Positions 1-12,582 of a stretch of DNA of 64,000 nt are shown here, one piece after another. The DNA comes from an uncultured bacterium. GTDB taxonomy: Bacteria > Verrucomicrobiota > Kiritimatiellia > CAIKKV01 > CALHGX01. Position 1 is the stretch's first letter. Every line of letters starts with the position of its first letter. The stretch is taken from the NCBI GenBank assembly GCA_938031185.1, contig CALHGX010000020.1, forward strand, positions 1 through 64,000. Direction: 5' to 3'. The position numbers were made by a program, and so were the translations under genes. The notes under the pieces were generated by a model, which was given only the letters and a program-made list of their open reading frames with translations, did not search any database and had not been told where the DNA came from.

Positions 1-3000
1 GCGTCGAACACGGCCGCTGGCTCCGCCTGACCGCCGATCCGGCGCGCGTCTTGTCCGCCACGGACGCCCGCCCGGTCTGGCGGGAACTGTACGACCGCAT
101 GACCGAGAGCATCGAAGAGAATCTCGACGGTTTCTTCGATCGTCTCCCCCCCGCCCCGTTCGCAGAAATAGACACGGCGCACGGCGGCGTCGAGGCCCTG
201 CGGGAGGCGAACCGAACCCTCGGACTGGCCTTAAGCGAGGAGGAAATCGCCTACCTGCGCGATGCGTTCCGCGATCTCGGCCGCAATCCCACCGACGTGG
301 AGCTGGTCATGTTCGGCCAGGTCAATTCCGAACACTGCCGACACAAAATCTTCCGTGCCGAATGGGTCATCAACGGCCGGCTCATGCCTCACTCGCTCTT
401 CGACATGATCCGGCACACCCACAAGACTCATCCCGGCGGGACGCTGCTCGCCTACGAGGATAATGCCGCCGTGATCGAGGGCTTCACGGCGGACGCCTTC
501 GAGACGGAGCCGTCCACGCGCCGGTACATCTATCGCACCACGCCGCTTGATCTGCTGCTGAAGGTCGAAACACACAATCATCCCACCGCCATATCGCCTT
601 ATCCGGGTGCCGCCACCGGCGTCGGCGGCGAAATCCGGGACGAAACGGCCACCGGCATCGGCGGCCGGTCCGTGGCGGGATTGTCTGCGTTCATGGTTTC
701 GCACTTGCGCATTCCCGGCCTTGAAATGCCTTGGGAAACACCGGAACCGCCCCCGCCTGACCGGCTGGCCAGCGCGCTCGAGATCATGATCGAAGGGCCC
801 ATCGGCGGGGCGCGTTTCGGGAACGAATTCGGTCGGCCCCAGTTGGCCGGCATTTTCAAATGCCTCGAAATCCGCCATCAAGGCCGGTACTACGGCTACC
901 ACAAGCCCGTCATGCTGGCAGGGGGCATGGGCTGGCTGCACCGCATCCACCACCGTAAGCAACCCATTCGTCCCGGTGACTGCATCGTGCAGATCGGCGG
1001 CCCGGCCCTGCGCATCGGCTTGGGCGGCGGCGCCGCCTCCTCCATGGCCAGCGGCGACAACGCCGAGAACCTAGACTTTGATTCCGTGCAGCGCGACAAC
1101 GCCGAAATGCAGCGGCGCTGCCAGGAGGTGGTGAACGCCTGCGCCGCACTGGGCGACCGGAACCCCATCCTCAGCATCCACGACGTGGGTGCCGGCGGTC
1201 TCTCAAATGCCTGCCCGGAATTGGTGGCGGAAACAGGCGGGCGTTTTTGGCTGCGCCGCATCCCAAACGAAGAGCCGTCCATGAGCCCCATGGAAATCTG
1301 GTGCTGCGAGGCCCAGGAGCGATACGTCCTGGCCGTGCCCCGCGACCGTTTGGACGAGTTCATGGCCCTGTGCCGCCGCGAGCGGTGCCCGGCCGCCTGG
1401 ATTGGCGAGGCCACCGGCGACCACCGACTCACGCTTGAGGACGAGCACTTCGGCAACCGCCCGATTGATATCGAAGTGCAGACCATCCTGGGCCGCCCAC
1501 CGCGCATGCGGCGCTCCGTTTCCACCACCAGCGTGTCGCCCGTCCCCCTCCGGTTGGATGGCGTGTCCCTGGAAGAGGCTGCGGAACGGGTGCTCCGATT
1601 CCCCGCTGTGGCCAACAAGACCTTCCTCATCACCATTGCCGACCGATCCGTGACCGGCCTCGTGGCGCGCGACCAGATGGTGGGCCCATACCAGACGCCG
1701 GTTGCCGACGTCGCCGTCACCGCCTTGAGCTATCATGGCTTCCACGGCCAGGCCATGGCGATGGGCGAACGAACCGCCCTGGCCCTGATATCCGCGCCGG
1801 CTTCAGGTCGGATGGCCGTGGCCGAAGCGTTCACCAATATCGCCGCGGCGGCCATCGGGCCCATCGGGCGCGTGAAACTCTCCGCGAACTGGATGTGCGC
1901 CTGCGGGGAACCTGACCAGGATGCCGCGCTCTACGAAACCGTGCGCGCCGTAGCCATGGACCTTTGCCCCCGAATCGGTGTGTCCATCCCCGTCGGCAAG
2001 GATTCCCTCTCCATGCGCACAATATGGACCGTCGAGGGCCGCGAAGAAAAGATGATCGCGCCGCTGACGTTGATCATCAGCGCTTTCGCGCCGGTCGAGG
2101 ACATCCGCAAGACGGTCACGCCGGATCTCAAACCCGTGGATGGCACCCGCCTCTTGCTGCTGGACCTCGGCGCCGGGAAGAACCGGTTGGGTGGTTCGAC
2201 CCTGGCGCAGGTGTACAGACAAGTGGGAGACCTCCCGCCAGATTTGGACGAGCCCGAGTGGTTGGTGGCCTTTTTCACTGCCATTCAAGAGCTGATACGC
2301 GAAGGCCTCCTCCTCGCCTATCACGATCGCTCCGATGGCGGCCTTTTCGTCACGCTCGCCGAAATGGCTTTCGCCGGCCGCTGCGGAATGTCCGTAGCCA
2401 TGGATGGATGCGGCCCCGCCCCCCTTGCTTCGCTGTTCGCCGAAGAACTTGGCGCGGTTCTTCAGGTCCATGCGGCGGCGGCGCCCCGTGTGATGGATGT
2501 TCTCGCCCGACATGGGCTCGCGCAACTTGCCGTGGCTCTCGGATGTACGACACACGAACGCGTGCTGGAAATCAGCCATAACGGGCATGTGATTTTCCGC
2601 AAGCCCGTTTCAGCGCTCAAGCAGGTCTGGTCCGAATTGACCCGCGAGATGCAGAGCCGGCGCGATCATCCGACCTGCGCCGCACAGGAGTTTGAGATGA
2701 TCGGCGACGAAACGGATCCGGGGCTTTCAATGCGCCCGACCTATGATCCCGACGAGGTTTTCCACATCGCCGGCACCCGTCCTCGTGTGGCCATTCTTCG
2801 AGAACAGGGCGTTAACGGACACGTGGAAATGGCCGCGGCCTTCGAGGCCGCGGGGTTCGAGGCGCTGGATGTTCACATGACCGACCTCCTGACCGGCCAA
2901 GCGGACCTGAACGATGTCCAGGGATTGGTGGCCTGCGGCGGTTTCTCTTATGGCGACGTGCTCGGCGCCGGGTCGGGTTGGGCTCTGAGCATTCTTTACA

Positions 3001-3554
3001 ACGAACGACTGCGCGATGCTTTCCGCGCCTTCTTTGCGCGGCCCGACACCTTCAGTCTCGGCGTCTGCAACGGGTGTCAGATGCTCGCGCAGATCAAGGA
3101 GCTCATTCCCGGCGCGGAAGCTTGGCCGCGCTTCACGCGGAACATCTCTGAACAATTCGAAGCCCGTTACGTCCTCGTGGAAGTGCAACCCTCGCCGTCC
3201 ATCCTGCTGGCTAACATGGCCGGCTCAAGGCTAGGCATCGCCGTGGCCCACGGCGAGGGATTCGCGAATTTCGCCGAGGCCGGATCGCTCGAAACGGCGC
3301 GCTCGCGCAACCTGATTGCGCTGCGCTACGTGGACCACCATGGCCGGCCAACGGAGCGTTATCCGCTCAACCCGAACGGCTCGCCGGAAGGTATCACTGC
3401 GCTAACCAACACCGATGGGCGAGCGACTGTTATGATGCCCCACCCCGAGCGCGGTTTTCGCGCCGTCCAAATGTCGCATCGCCCGGCGAACTGGCCCTGG
3501 GAAGCAGGGCCATGGCTTCGCATGTTTCAAAACGCCCGGCGCTTCGTGGGATGA
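1..3554 (+). CDS. purL: Phosphoribosylformylglycinamidine synthase, 5' end outside window
   Basis: Large single-chain FGAM synthase, which makes FGAM from FGAR, glutamine and ATP in de novo purine synthesis. The frame is open to the left edge, so the true start lies outside the window and the TTG at 51 is not the start. About 1,184 codons are visible; the family has about 1,300 residues, so roughly 100 N-terminal residues are missing. The synthetase part shows [17 protein letters not shown] near base 560. The C-terminal third is a class I glutamine amidotransferase with its nucleophile Cys in GVCNGCQML (about 3060-3086) and a PHPERGFR motif near the end. It ends 22 bp before the end of the converging FmdB-type gene. 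The identification is firm. Confidence 0.96.
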   Translation, partial: VEHGRWLRLTADPARVLSATDARPVWRELYDRMTESIEENLDGFFDRLPPAPFAEIDTAHGGVEALREANRTLGLALSEEEIAYLRDAFRDLGRNPTDVELVMFGQVNSEHCRHKIFRAEWVINGRLMPHSLFDMIRHTHKTHPGGTLLAYEDNAAVIEGFTADAFETEPSTRRYIYRTTPLDLLLKVETHNHPTAISPYPGAATGVGGEIRDETATGIGGRSVAGLSAFMVSHLRIPGLEMPWETPEPPPPDRLASALEIMIEGPIGGARFGNEFGRPQLAGIFKCLEIRHQGRYYGYHKPVMLAGGMGWLHRIHHRKQPIRPGDCIVQIGGPALRIGLGGGAASSMASGDNAENLDFDSVQRDNAEMQRRCQEVVNACAALGDRNPILSIHDVGAGGLSNACPELVAETGGRFWLRRIPNEEPSMSPMEIWCCEAQERYVLAVPRDRLDEFMALCRRERCPAAWIGEATGDHRLTLEDEHFGNRPIDIEVQTILGRPPRMRRSVSTTSVSPVPLRLDGVSLEEAAERVLRFPAVANKTFLITIADRSVTGLVARDQMVGPYQTPVADVAVTALSYHGFHGQAMAMGERTALALISAPASGRMAVAEAFTNIAAAAIGPIGRVKLSANWMCACGEPDQDAALYETVRAVAMDLCPRIGVSIPVGKDSLSMRTIWTVEGREEKMIAPLTLIISAFAPVEDIRKTVTPDLKPVDGTRLLLLDLGAGKNRLGGSTLAQVYRQVGDLPPDLDEPEWLVAFFTAIQELIREGLLLAYHDRSDGGLFVTLAEMAFAGRCGMSVAMDGCGPAPLASLFAEELGAVLQVHAAAAPRVMDVLARHGLAQLAVALGCTTHERVLEISHNGHVIFRKPVSALKQVWSELTREMQSRRDHPTCAAQEFEMIGDETDPGLSMRPTYDPDEVFHIAGTRPRVAILREQGVNGHVEMAAAFEAAGFEALDVHMTDLLTGQADLNDVQGLVACGGFSYGDVLGAGSGWALSILYNERLRDAFRAFFARPDTFSLGVCNGCQMLAQIKELIPGAEAWPRFTRNISEQFEARYVLVEVQPSPSILLANMAGSRLGIAVAHGEGFANFAEAGSLETARSRNLIALRYVDHHGRPTERYPLNPNGSPEGITALTNTDGRATVMMPHPERGFRAVQMSHRPANWPWEAGPWLRMFQNARRFVG

Positions 3555-3576
3555 GCGCACAACAGGGGCCGACCGC

Positions 3577-3801
3577 TCAAAGGCCGCCGCTGTATGGGCA
3601 GGAACCGCTGGAACACGTGCTACATCGTTCCGGCGAAGGTTGGTGATATCCACCGCCTGCCCCCACACTAAACGTCGACAATGCCTTTTCCAACTTCTTT
3701 GAGCCGCACGTCGGACACTGCCGCGGCGCGTCGTTCTCGCTGCGTATCAGCCGCTCGACTCGCCCGCCGCACTCACGGCACTCATACTCAAAAATCGGCA
3801 T
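3577..3801 (-). CDS. FmdB-family putative zinc ribbon protein
   Basis: Small protein of 74 residues starting MPIFEYECRECGG, with two CxxC pairs (CREC and CPTC) that form a zinc ribbon, then a Gly/Ser/Cys-rich tail. This matches the FmdB/regulatory-protein zinc ribbon family, whose function is unknown. The start at 3801 is chosen over an upstream in-frame start because AAGGAGG (3816-3810) precedes it by 8 nt and homologues begin MPIYEY/MPIFEY. It lies 84 bp downstream of the HU gene on the same strand and may be cotranscribed with it. Confidence 0.85.
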   Translation of the reverse strand: MPIFEYECRECGGRVERLIRSENDAPRQCPTCGSKKLEKALSTFSVGAGGGYHQPSPERCSTCSSGSCPYSGGL

Positions 3802-3885
3802 GGCGAAAACCTCCTTCGATCCACAAAAAGCACAGAGGCCGCGCCCTCGCAAGCCGCGGCCCCCGCACTACAGACGCCTCACAGA

Positions 3886-4161
3886 TCAGCCGAGTACGGC
3901 TTCCTTGCACGCTTTCGCAACGCGGAACTTCACGACCTTTTTGGCCGGAATCTTGATGGTTTCGCCCGTCGCCGGGTTGCGTCCCATGCGAGCAGCGCGC
4001 TTCACCAGCACCAGCTTGCCCAGGCCGGGAATCATGAACCCGTCTTTGGCGTTCTTGTACGCCATGCTCACCAGCGTTTCAAGCACCACGCCCGCCTGCT
4101 TTTTGCTGATTTCCGCCGACTCTGCAAGCTTCGCCACAATCTGACTCTTGGTGACCGCCAT
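3886..4161 (-). CDS. HU-family DNA-binding protein
   Basis: Histone-like HU/IHF protein of 91 residues (MAVTKSQIVAKLAE...). The arm region has the family motif GRNPATGE followed by a basic segment, and length and motif order are standard for HU. These proteins bend and compact DNA as dimers. The ATG at 4161 is preceded by a GGGAGG-type ribosome site. A sigma-70-like promoter is proposed just upstream. A second, modified HU with zinc ribbons is encoded at 33105. Confidence 0.93.
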   Translation of the reverse strand: MAVTKSQIVAKLAESAEISKKQAGVVLETLVSMAYKNAKDGFMIPGLGKLVLVKRAARMGRNPATGETIKIPAKKVVKFRVAKACKEAVLG

Positions 4162-4226
4162 GCTGTGAGACCTCCCTGTTGTGTTGTGGGACCGGCGAAC
4201 CCCCATGGCCCGCCTCCTATCCGCGC

Positions 4227-4254
4227 ACTATAGCAATGCCCCGTTGCATTGCAA
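4227..4254 (-). promoter_or_regulatory. Putative sigma-70 promoter of the HU gene
   Basis: On the minus strand TTGCAA (4254-4249) and TATAGT (4232-4227) are separated by 16 bp, about 65 bp upstream of the HU start. The spacer lies inside a GCAATG...CATTGC inverted repeat (4233-4252), which could also be an operator. This is inference from hexamer match and spacing only. Confidence 0.4.
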
Positions 4255-4295
4255 CATCTTCTTGAAAAAAAGCCCTGCTTCCGTCCTTGACATCG

Positions 4296-5471
4296 TCAGG
4301 CTTTGGGAAAAAGCCTCCTCGCGCCCGAAGACGCGCGGACCAGCATCGCCTCACAGGAGCGCCCAAACGCCCGGCGATAGGCCTCCACAAGTTGCTCCTG
4401 GACATCCGCAGCCGCGTCTTCTGTCGTCAACGCCACGATCCCTCCGCCAAATCCGCCTCCGGACAACCTCGCGCCCAGCACAGCCGGAAGCTTTCCCGCC
4501 GCTTCGACCAGGACATCCAATTCGGCGCAGGAGTTTTCGAACAGCAGACGGGAACTCTCGTGCGAAGCGAACATCAGCCGCCCGAACTCGCGCAACCGCT
4601 TCGACTCCAGGAACGCCGCTCCGCGAAGCACCCGCTCGTTCTCACCGATCACATGCGCCGCCCGCCGGGCCGTTATGGGCTCCAGCCGTTCGGCCCATCG
4701 GTCCCATTCTCCGGTTGACACATCCCTCAATGAACGAACTGGATGCGGCAGCCATTCCGCAAAACAGCGCGCCGCCTCCTCGCAACGCGCCCTCCGCTCG
4801 TTGTATTCGGATTCCACCAATCGGTGCTTGACGCCGGTATTGCACACGACAAGGCATGCGGCGGCGTCCAACGGAACGGGGCGCACGGTCAAGTGCCGGA
4901 AATCGGTCATCACAAGCGCCCCTTGCCGCCCATGCAAACTGGTGATTTGATCCAGCAAGCCGCAGCGGACTCCGGCAAAATCATGTTCCGCCGCCTGGCC
5001 GATACGCGCCAACTCCAGCGGATCAAGATCAAGCCCCATCAGCCCGCCGAGCGCCAGCCCCGCGCTCATCTCCAAGGCCGCAGAACTGGACAACCCCGCC
5101 CCGAGCGGTACGTCGCCTGAAAACATGCCCATAAAACCCTCTCGCACCGGCCGGCGTTCGCGCAGTTTGAACCATACTCCCTTGACGTAATTGGCCCAAG
5201 GCGCGCGGTGGTCAGGCGCCGGCGCGAAAGACGGGAAAGACACCTCCTCCGGGATATCCGCTGCCACAAGGCGGCATTCGGAATCCGGCGCGGAAGACGC
5301 CAGAAAAAAAGTTCCGCGGTCCATCGCCGCCGAAAGCACGTAGCCCTCGTTGTAGTCGGTGTGGTTTCCCAATACCTCCACTCGACCAGGGGCATAGGCT
5401 CCGCATTCGGGCGCCCGCCCAAACCGCGCGGCAAACCGGCGTTTCAACTCTTCCAGCAATTTTTCATTCAT
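4296..5471 (-). CDS. galK: Galactokinase
   Basis: GHMP-family galactokinase of 391 residues, which phosphorylates galactose to galactose-1-phosphate in the Leloir pathway. It shows the galactokinase signature GRVEVLGNHTDYNEG near the N-terminus, the ATP loop PLGAGLSSSAALE and the C-terminal SGGGFGGG motif. The start at 5471 (MNEKLLEELKRRF) has AGGGA upstream; the longer open frame is not needed. It lies 84 bp behind the guanine deaminase-like gene. An aldose 1-epimerase and a GH4 alpha-galactosidase further along the window fit a galactoside-using pathway. Confidence 0.93.
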   Translation of the reverse strand: MNEKLLEELKRRFAARFGRAPECGAYAPGRVEVLGNHTDYNEGYVLSAAMDRGTFFLASSAPDSECRLVAADIPEEVSFPSFAPAPDHRAPWANYVKGVWFKLRERRPVREGFMGMFSGDVPLGAGLSSSAALEMSAGLALGGLMGLDLDPLELARIGQAAEHDFAGVRCGLLDQITSLHGRQGALVMTDFRHLTVRPVPLDAAACLVVCNTGVKHRLVESEYNERRARCEEAARCFAEWLPHPVRSLRDVSTGEWDRWAERLEPITARRAAHVIGENERVLRGAAFLESKRLREFGRLMFASHESSRLLFENSCAELDVLVEAAGKLPAVLGARLSGGGFGGGIVALTTEDAAADVQEQLVEAYRRAFGRSCEAMLVRASSGARRLFPKA

Positions 5472-5555
5472 TCTTGCTTCCCTGTCGGCATCACACGGAC
5501 CATCGGCATGAACCGCTGCGCTCCCTTGCCGATCCGCCAGCCCGCCCATCTGGTT

Positions 5556-8297
<2,742 letters not shown>

Positions 8298-8319
8298 AAT
8301 CCCTCCTGCTCCTTTCTTC

Positions 8320-8985
8320 TCATCCGATCCACAGTTCCACCCGCAGGCAGCGCCGCACCGCCAAGCCGGCGGTGACGGTGGAGGGTCGTTCGAGCAGCGC
8401 CCGAATCACCGCGTGTTTTCCCTCGCCCGCCGCCAGAATGGTCACGCGCTCGACTCGCGCCAGAAGGGACGCCGTCACGGAAACACGATCCCCATATCGC
8501 TCGTGCCGCGTCGCCATGGCCCACGCCCCCCCGCCCGCCTCGACGTCGGCTGCGGAGAAAAGCGAGGCTGTATGCCCATCCGCACCCAGCCCCAACCATC
8601 CGAGCGAGATGCGCCCGCCCTGGCGAAAGAACGCCTCAATCCGCTCGCTGTAGTCGCGCGCAGCCTTTTCCGGCGGTTGGCGCGTGTCCACCCGAAGGAC
8701 CCGCTCTGGTGGAATGCCAAGCGCGTCCAACATGGCTTGCGCATTATGGCAATTGTTTTCGGGCGACGCCAGCGGAACCATGCGTTCATCGCTGAAAAGC
8801 ACATGAGAGGCCGCAGCCGCGCGGCAGCCCCTTGCCGCCACGGCCGCATAGATGGGCTGCGGCGTGCGTCCGCCCGAAAGCATGACGGCAAACGGCGTAT
8901 CGCTCTCGGCACAAACCGCGTCCAGCAAATCATCCGCGGCGGCGCGCACGAATTCCTCGCGGGTTTTGAACCGTCGCTCGTTCAT
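8320..8985 (-). CDS. pgl: 6-phosphogluconolactonase
   Basis: DevB/SOL-type 6-phosphogluconolactonase of 221 residues, which hydrolyses the product of glucose-6-phosphate dehydrogenase. The N-terminal phosphate-binding part has FAVMLSGGRTPQPIY, and FSDERMVP and LGLGADGHTASLF are the family's conserved segments. The start at 8985 (MNERRFKTREEF) follows the zwf stop by 8 bp and has an AGTAGGCG-like ribosome site; the longer open frame overlaps zwf and is rejected. With zwf it forms the oxidative pentose phosphate entry that makes NADPH. Confidence 0.9.
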   Translation of the reverse strand: MNERRFKTREEFVRAAADDLLDAVCAESDTPFAVMLSGGRTPQPIYAAVAARGCRAAAASHVLFSDERMVPLASPENNCHNAQAMLDALGIPPERVLRVDTRQPPEKAARDYSERIEAFFRQGGRISLGWLGLGADGHTASLFSAADVEAGGGAWAMATRHERYGDRVSVTASLLARVERVTILAAGEGKHAVIRALLERPSTVTAGLAVRRCLRVELWIG

Positions 8986-8993
8986 TCTTGCGC

Positions 8994-10505
8994 CTACTCT
9001 AGCGGAATGCCGTGTCGGTTCGCCAGACGCCGCGCGAAGTCGGGTATGGGCGTCCCGAAGGAATATACTTCCGGCTGCCCCCCGCCCTCGTCCCACGCCT
9101 GCAAAAGGGGCGTGAACACATCCCAGGCAGCCGCCAGTTCATCGGCGCGAATGAAGAGACTGCGATCGCCGGCAATCACATCCAACAGCAGCCGCTCATA
9201 CGCGTCGGGAATAACCTCTTTGAAGGCCGCCCGGTATTTCAAGTCCAGCGTGGTGGGCTGCACCGTCATTCGAAGGCCCGGCGCCTTGTTGAGCATGCGC
9301 AGTTCAATGGCCTCATCGGGTTGTATGCGAATGATCAGCTCGTTGCCAAGCCAGCCAGACGGCCTCTCCACCAAACCAAACGGCGTCTCACGAAAACGAA
9401 TGCGCAGTTCGTTGACGTTTTTATCAAGTGCCTTGCCGGCAAAAAGAAAGAATGGCACCCCCTCCCACCGATCATTTCGAACGCGTAACGCCACGGCCGC
9501 GCTGGTGGGCGTCCTCGAATGGGGCGCCACCTTCTCCTCCTCAAGATAGCCCCGTTGGCGCCGCCCGTTCATTTCCCCGGCCCCATACTGCCCGAAGGCG
9601 GCCTCCGCTGGGGTCACTGGCGCCACCGCTCGCAAGAGTCGCACCTTTTCATCCCGCACCGCGTTGGCGTCGGCCCGCGCCGGCGGTTCCATGGCCGCCA
9701 GCGCGAGAATCTGCAGGAGGTGGTTCTGCATGACGTCACGCACAATGCCGTTCTCGTCAAAATATCCGCCACGTCCTTCCACGCCGATGGCCTCCTTCCA
9801 GGTCAGCAGCACGTGCGAAACGTGCTCCCGATTCCACAACGGCTCGAAAAGGCGGTTGCCAAAACGCAGGACCATCAGATTCTGCACCGCTTCCTTGCCG
9901 AGGTAGTGGTCAATCCGATAAACCTCATCCTCCTGAAATACCTGGCCGACATCGCGCACAAGCCGATCCGACGACGCGCGGTCGCGGCCGAAGGGCTTTT
10001 CCACCACCACCCTGGACCAACCCGCCTTCGCTCCGCACGAGACGAGCCCCGCGGCGCCGAGCCCCCGCATGACGTCCAGATAAACCGCGGGCGGCAAGGC
10101 CAGATAGTAGAGGCGATTGGCGGCAGGTTCTCGTTCGAAAATTTTCATCTCCTGATAGAGATCGAGGAAACCGTCAGGACCGTCATAGCCCCCCCGGACG
10201 TAGTGACAGCGGGACAGAAAATCCTGTATATGCTTCCCGCAACACGAAGCCGGCGTGTAACGGCACGTCAAACGGCGCGCGACATGCTCCCGAAAAGCGC
10301 CGAGCTCAAACTCCGTTCTGGCGTACCCGAACACATGAAACGGCTCAGGGATCAATCCCTGGCAGTAGAGCGCGAAAAGAGCCGGATAAATCTTGCGTTG
10401 CGCCAAATCCCCCGACGCGCCAATCACCACAATGGAAAGCGGCCAACCGCGCAAGCCATCCCCGGCGGACCGCCGCATGCCCGCTGCGGGTGCCGCCATG
10501 GTCAT
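8994..10505 (-). CDS. zwf: Glucose-6-phosphate 1-dehydrogenase
   Basis: Glucose-6-phosphate dehydrogenase of 503 residues. It has an N-terminal NADP-binding segment VVIGASGDLAQRK and the active-site signature RIDHYLGKE. ATG at 10505 overlaps the dsbD stop as ATGA, with GGAG upstream. Placing zwf and pgl directly behind antioxidant reductases and DsbD suggests that the operon also supplies reducing power; this is inference from gene order. Confidence 0.95.
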   Translation of the reverse strand: MTMAAPAAGMRRSAGDGLRGWPLSIVVIGASGDLAQRKIYPALFALYCQGLIPEPFHVFGYARTEFELGAFREHVARRLTCRYTPASCCGKHIQDFLSRCHYVRGGYDGPDGFLDLYQEMKIFEREPAANRLYYLALPPAVYLDVMRGLGAAGLVSCGAKAGWSRVVVEKPFGRDRASSDRLVRDVGQVFQEDEVYRIDHYLGKEAVQNLMVLRFGNRLFEPLWNREHVSHVLLTWKEAIGVEGRGGYFDENGIVRDVMQNHLLQILALAAMEPPARADANAVRDEKVRLLRAVAPVTPAEAAFGQYGAGEMNGRRQRGYLEEEKVAPHSRTPTSAAVALRVRNDRWEGVPFFLFAGKALDKNVNELRIRFRETPFGLVERPSGWLGNELIIRIQPDEAIELRMLNKAPGLRMTVQPTTLDLKYRAAFKEVIPDAYERLLLDVIAGDRSLFIRADELAAAWDVFTPLLQAWDEGGGQPEVYSFGTPIPDFARRLANRHGIPLE

Positions 10506-12124
10506 TTTGGCTCCAATATCAGGTAGGTAGGCAATCCTCTGACATCGTAGTAATCGAGCAGCTCACGAGCCGGTGATTCCTCCGGCCGCTCCGCTTGGAA
10601 TTTGACCACTCGATAGCGGCCAAGACGACTTCGCACCTCCGCCGCCCGGAAGGTGGTCGCTTCCATAGCCTCGCAGTTCTTGCACCATGTGGCCCAGAAA
10701 TCAACAAACACAGGCCGTCTTGCCTCTTGCGCATCACGAAGCGTCTCCATCCAATCGGCCTCCGTCGCGACCCATCTTGCCTGCTCATCCCCTCGAAGGA
10801 CCGAACCGCCGGACCGAACCGGTCCCCGCCACATGCGAAAGGCAACCGAACCATAGTACAACGCCAGCGCAAGAATGAGCACACCCATGACCTGTTTCAC
10901 GCGGACCATCCAACGGCCGGGCTTGGGCAGAAGGCTCAAGCCGGCGCCGGCCAGCGGCCAGGGCAAGGCCATGCCGACGCCCAGCAAAAAGGGCAGCACC
11001 GCCGCCCAGCGGATGCCCTGCGCATACAGCGCACCACCCAGCGTCAGCACCGCCAGCACCACCGGTGCCACGCAGGCGCCAGCCAGCAGCGCGAATAACG
11101 CGCCCATGAGGGCTGCCGGCAAGTAGGCGCCGGCGCGCGACGTGCCGTGGACCGCCGCTTGAAAACGTGACAAGTCAAGACGTACGCCGACGTCGAACAT
11201 TGCCAAACCCATCAGCGCAAAGATCACGGCCACAGCGGCATTGAACAGGGGCGAGGCGTTCAGGGAGCCGAACCGTGCGCCCGTCAGCACCGCCAGCCAG
11301 CCGAGCGAACCATACACTGCGGCAATGCTCAACCCATAGACCGTTCCCAAGCGAAAACCTCTTCCCGTTGACTGCGCTTTGGCTCCCGCGCCAAGCATCG
11401 CCAGGTTGATCGGAATCATCGGCAGCACACAGGGCGTGAGATTCAGGGCCAGGCCGCCGAGCAATATCAGCAGCCCGGTCCAGAACAGCCCGAACCGCTC
11501 GAAAAACACGGATGGATCGTCGAAAAATGCCTGTGCCCGTTCACGCCAGGCTCCAGACGCCGTTGTCACTCCGTTCTCCACTCGATCCAGAAAGGCGAGG
11601 AAAGAACGGGTGTTGAGATAACCCGCGGCGCGTCCAGCCACGCGGAAACCGGACGCTGCCTCTCGCCAGTCGTGAACCGCCGTCCTTTCTTTTGCTTCCT
11701 CCGCGGGCGTCGCTCCCCCGTCCACCCGCATTTCGACCGTCATCGGCAGAAAGCAGGTATTCTCGTTGCAACCCTGCAGGCGCGCCCGCAGCATCATCTC
11801 TTCCCTGGGGGATGCGCCGGCGGAAAACCGAAGCGTGATCTCGTTTGTAAACACCCGCTCCGTTCCGCCCGAAAAGGCATCTGCGATTTGCGCCGGTTCC
11901 GGCGCCTCAAGTAAACGCCATTCGCCTTCTCCGATTCGCTCAACGCGCACCGAATCGGCGTATAGATAGTGTCCGGCGGGAAAAGATAACGTGACCGCCA
12001 CCTCGAACAGCCCGTTGGCGTTCGCCCCAACGGCACGCGCCGAAACAGCAAAAGGCTGATTCCGCGCATGGGCCTCCGTTGTAAACACCCATGCGATCGC
12101 CACCACTATGGCCAAATGTTTCAT
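10502..12124 (-). CDS. dsbD: DsbD-type thiol:disulfide interchange protein
   Basis: Inner-membrane electron carrier of 540 residues, in the usual three parts. There is a signal peptide (MKHLAIVVAIAWVF), then a periplasmic alpha-like domain with the Cys pair CNENTC. The membrane core of about eight helices has Cys in LTPCVLPMIPIN and GACVAPVV. The C-terminal thioredoxin domain has WCKNC. It moves electrons from cytoplasmic thioredoxin to periplasmic disulfide acceptors. The start overlaps the previous stop (ATGA, 12124-12121). Context suggests a role in periplasmic thiol repair during oxidative stress. Confidence 0.92.
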   Translation of the reverse strand: MKHLAIVVAIAWVFTTEAHARNQPFAVSARAVGANANGLFEVAVTLSFPAGHYLYADSVRVERIGEGEWRLLEAPEPAQIADAFSGGTERVFTNEITLRFSAGASPREEMMLRARLQGCNENTCFLPMTVEMRVDGGATPAEEAKERTAVHDWREAASGFRVAGRAAGYLNTRSFLAFLDRVENGVTTASGAWRERAQAFFDDPSVFFERFGLFWTGLLILLGGLALNLTPCVLPMIPINLAMLGAGAKAQSTGRGFRLGTVYGLSIAAVYGSLGWLAVLTGARFGSLNASPLFNAAVAVIFALMGLAMFDVGVRLDLSRFQAAVHGTSRAGAYLPAALMGALFALLAGACVAPVVLAVLTLGGALYAQGIRWAAVLPFLLGVGMALPWPLAGAGLSLLPKPGRWMVRVKQVMGVLILALALYYGSVAFRMWRGPVRSGGSVLRGDEQARWVATEADWMETLRDAQEARRPVFVDFWATWCKNCEAMEATTFRAAEVRSRLGRYRVVKFQAERPEESPARELLDYYDVRGLPTYLILEPK

Positions 12125-12504
12125 GATGTTCCCGTCCAGGCCCGCGGTCGCTCCTGGGGCTGTTTGGGCCACTTTTTTATGATATCAATAACTTCACGCA
12201 CAAAGGCGCATTCGCAGCGCACCGGACAGCGCTCCAGCCGGGACGGATGCAAGCAGTGACCGGGGCACTCGGGCCTTCCCGCCATCCGTTCCTCGAATAT
12301 CGGCCCTTCGTAGAGATCGAAGAACCCCCCGGCTTCGATGGAAAACGTTGTATGACAGCCCGCCCGCTCATGCGTGAAAAGGAAAAGGCCTGCCCGCAAG
12401 TCTACGAAATGCACCTGATAACCGCTCAGGACGATCTCCGGATCGCTCAACAACTCGTCCCTCGTGCGCCATGAACGGCGGCAACCCGTGCATTTCTTGA
12501 ACAA
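12121..12504 (-). CDS. Conserved hypothetical protein, 127 aa, TTG start
   Basis: Unrecognised soluble protein. It has an N-terminal zinc-ribbon-like CTGC, a central segment (GYQVHFVDLRAGLFLFTH) that reads like a beta-rich core, and a C-terminal Cys cluster (CPGHC, CPVRCEC). The annotated start is TTG at 12504, because GGGGAGG ends 5 nt upstream; no nearby ATG or GTG has a ribosome site. It overlaps dsbD by 4 nt, so it is translationally coupled to a thiol-handling membrane protein. Metal or redox binding is plausible from the cysteines but not shown. Confidence 0.65.
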   Translation of the reverse strand: MFKKCTGCRRSWRTRDELLSDPEIVLSGYQVHFVDLRAGLFLFTHERAGCHTTFSIEAGGFFDLYEGPIFEERMAGRPECPGHCLHPSRLERCPVRCECAFVREVIDIIKKWPKQPQERPRAWTGTS

Positions 12505-12519
12505 CGCGACCTCCCCACA

Positions 12520-12553
12520 CGGCGACGGGCGGCCTTGCCGCCGCCCGTCGCCG
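12520..12553 (-). other. Strong intercistronic hairpin between ferritin and the 127-aa gene
   Basis: A perfect 14-bp inverted repeat (CGGCGACGGGCGGC and its complement) with a 6-nt loop lies just upstream of the next gene's ribosome site. There is no U-run, so it is not a standard terminator. It could be an RNA-processing or stability element, or a partial attenuator that lowers expression of genes beyond ferritin. The inverted repeat is seen directly; its function is inference. Confidence 0.55.
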
Positions 12554-12582
12554 ACACCGATCACACGGTACGCAGGAGAACC

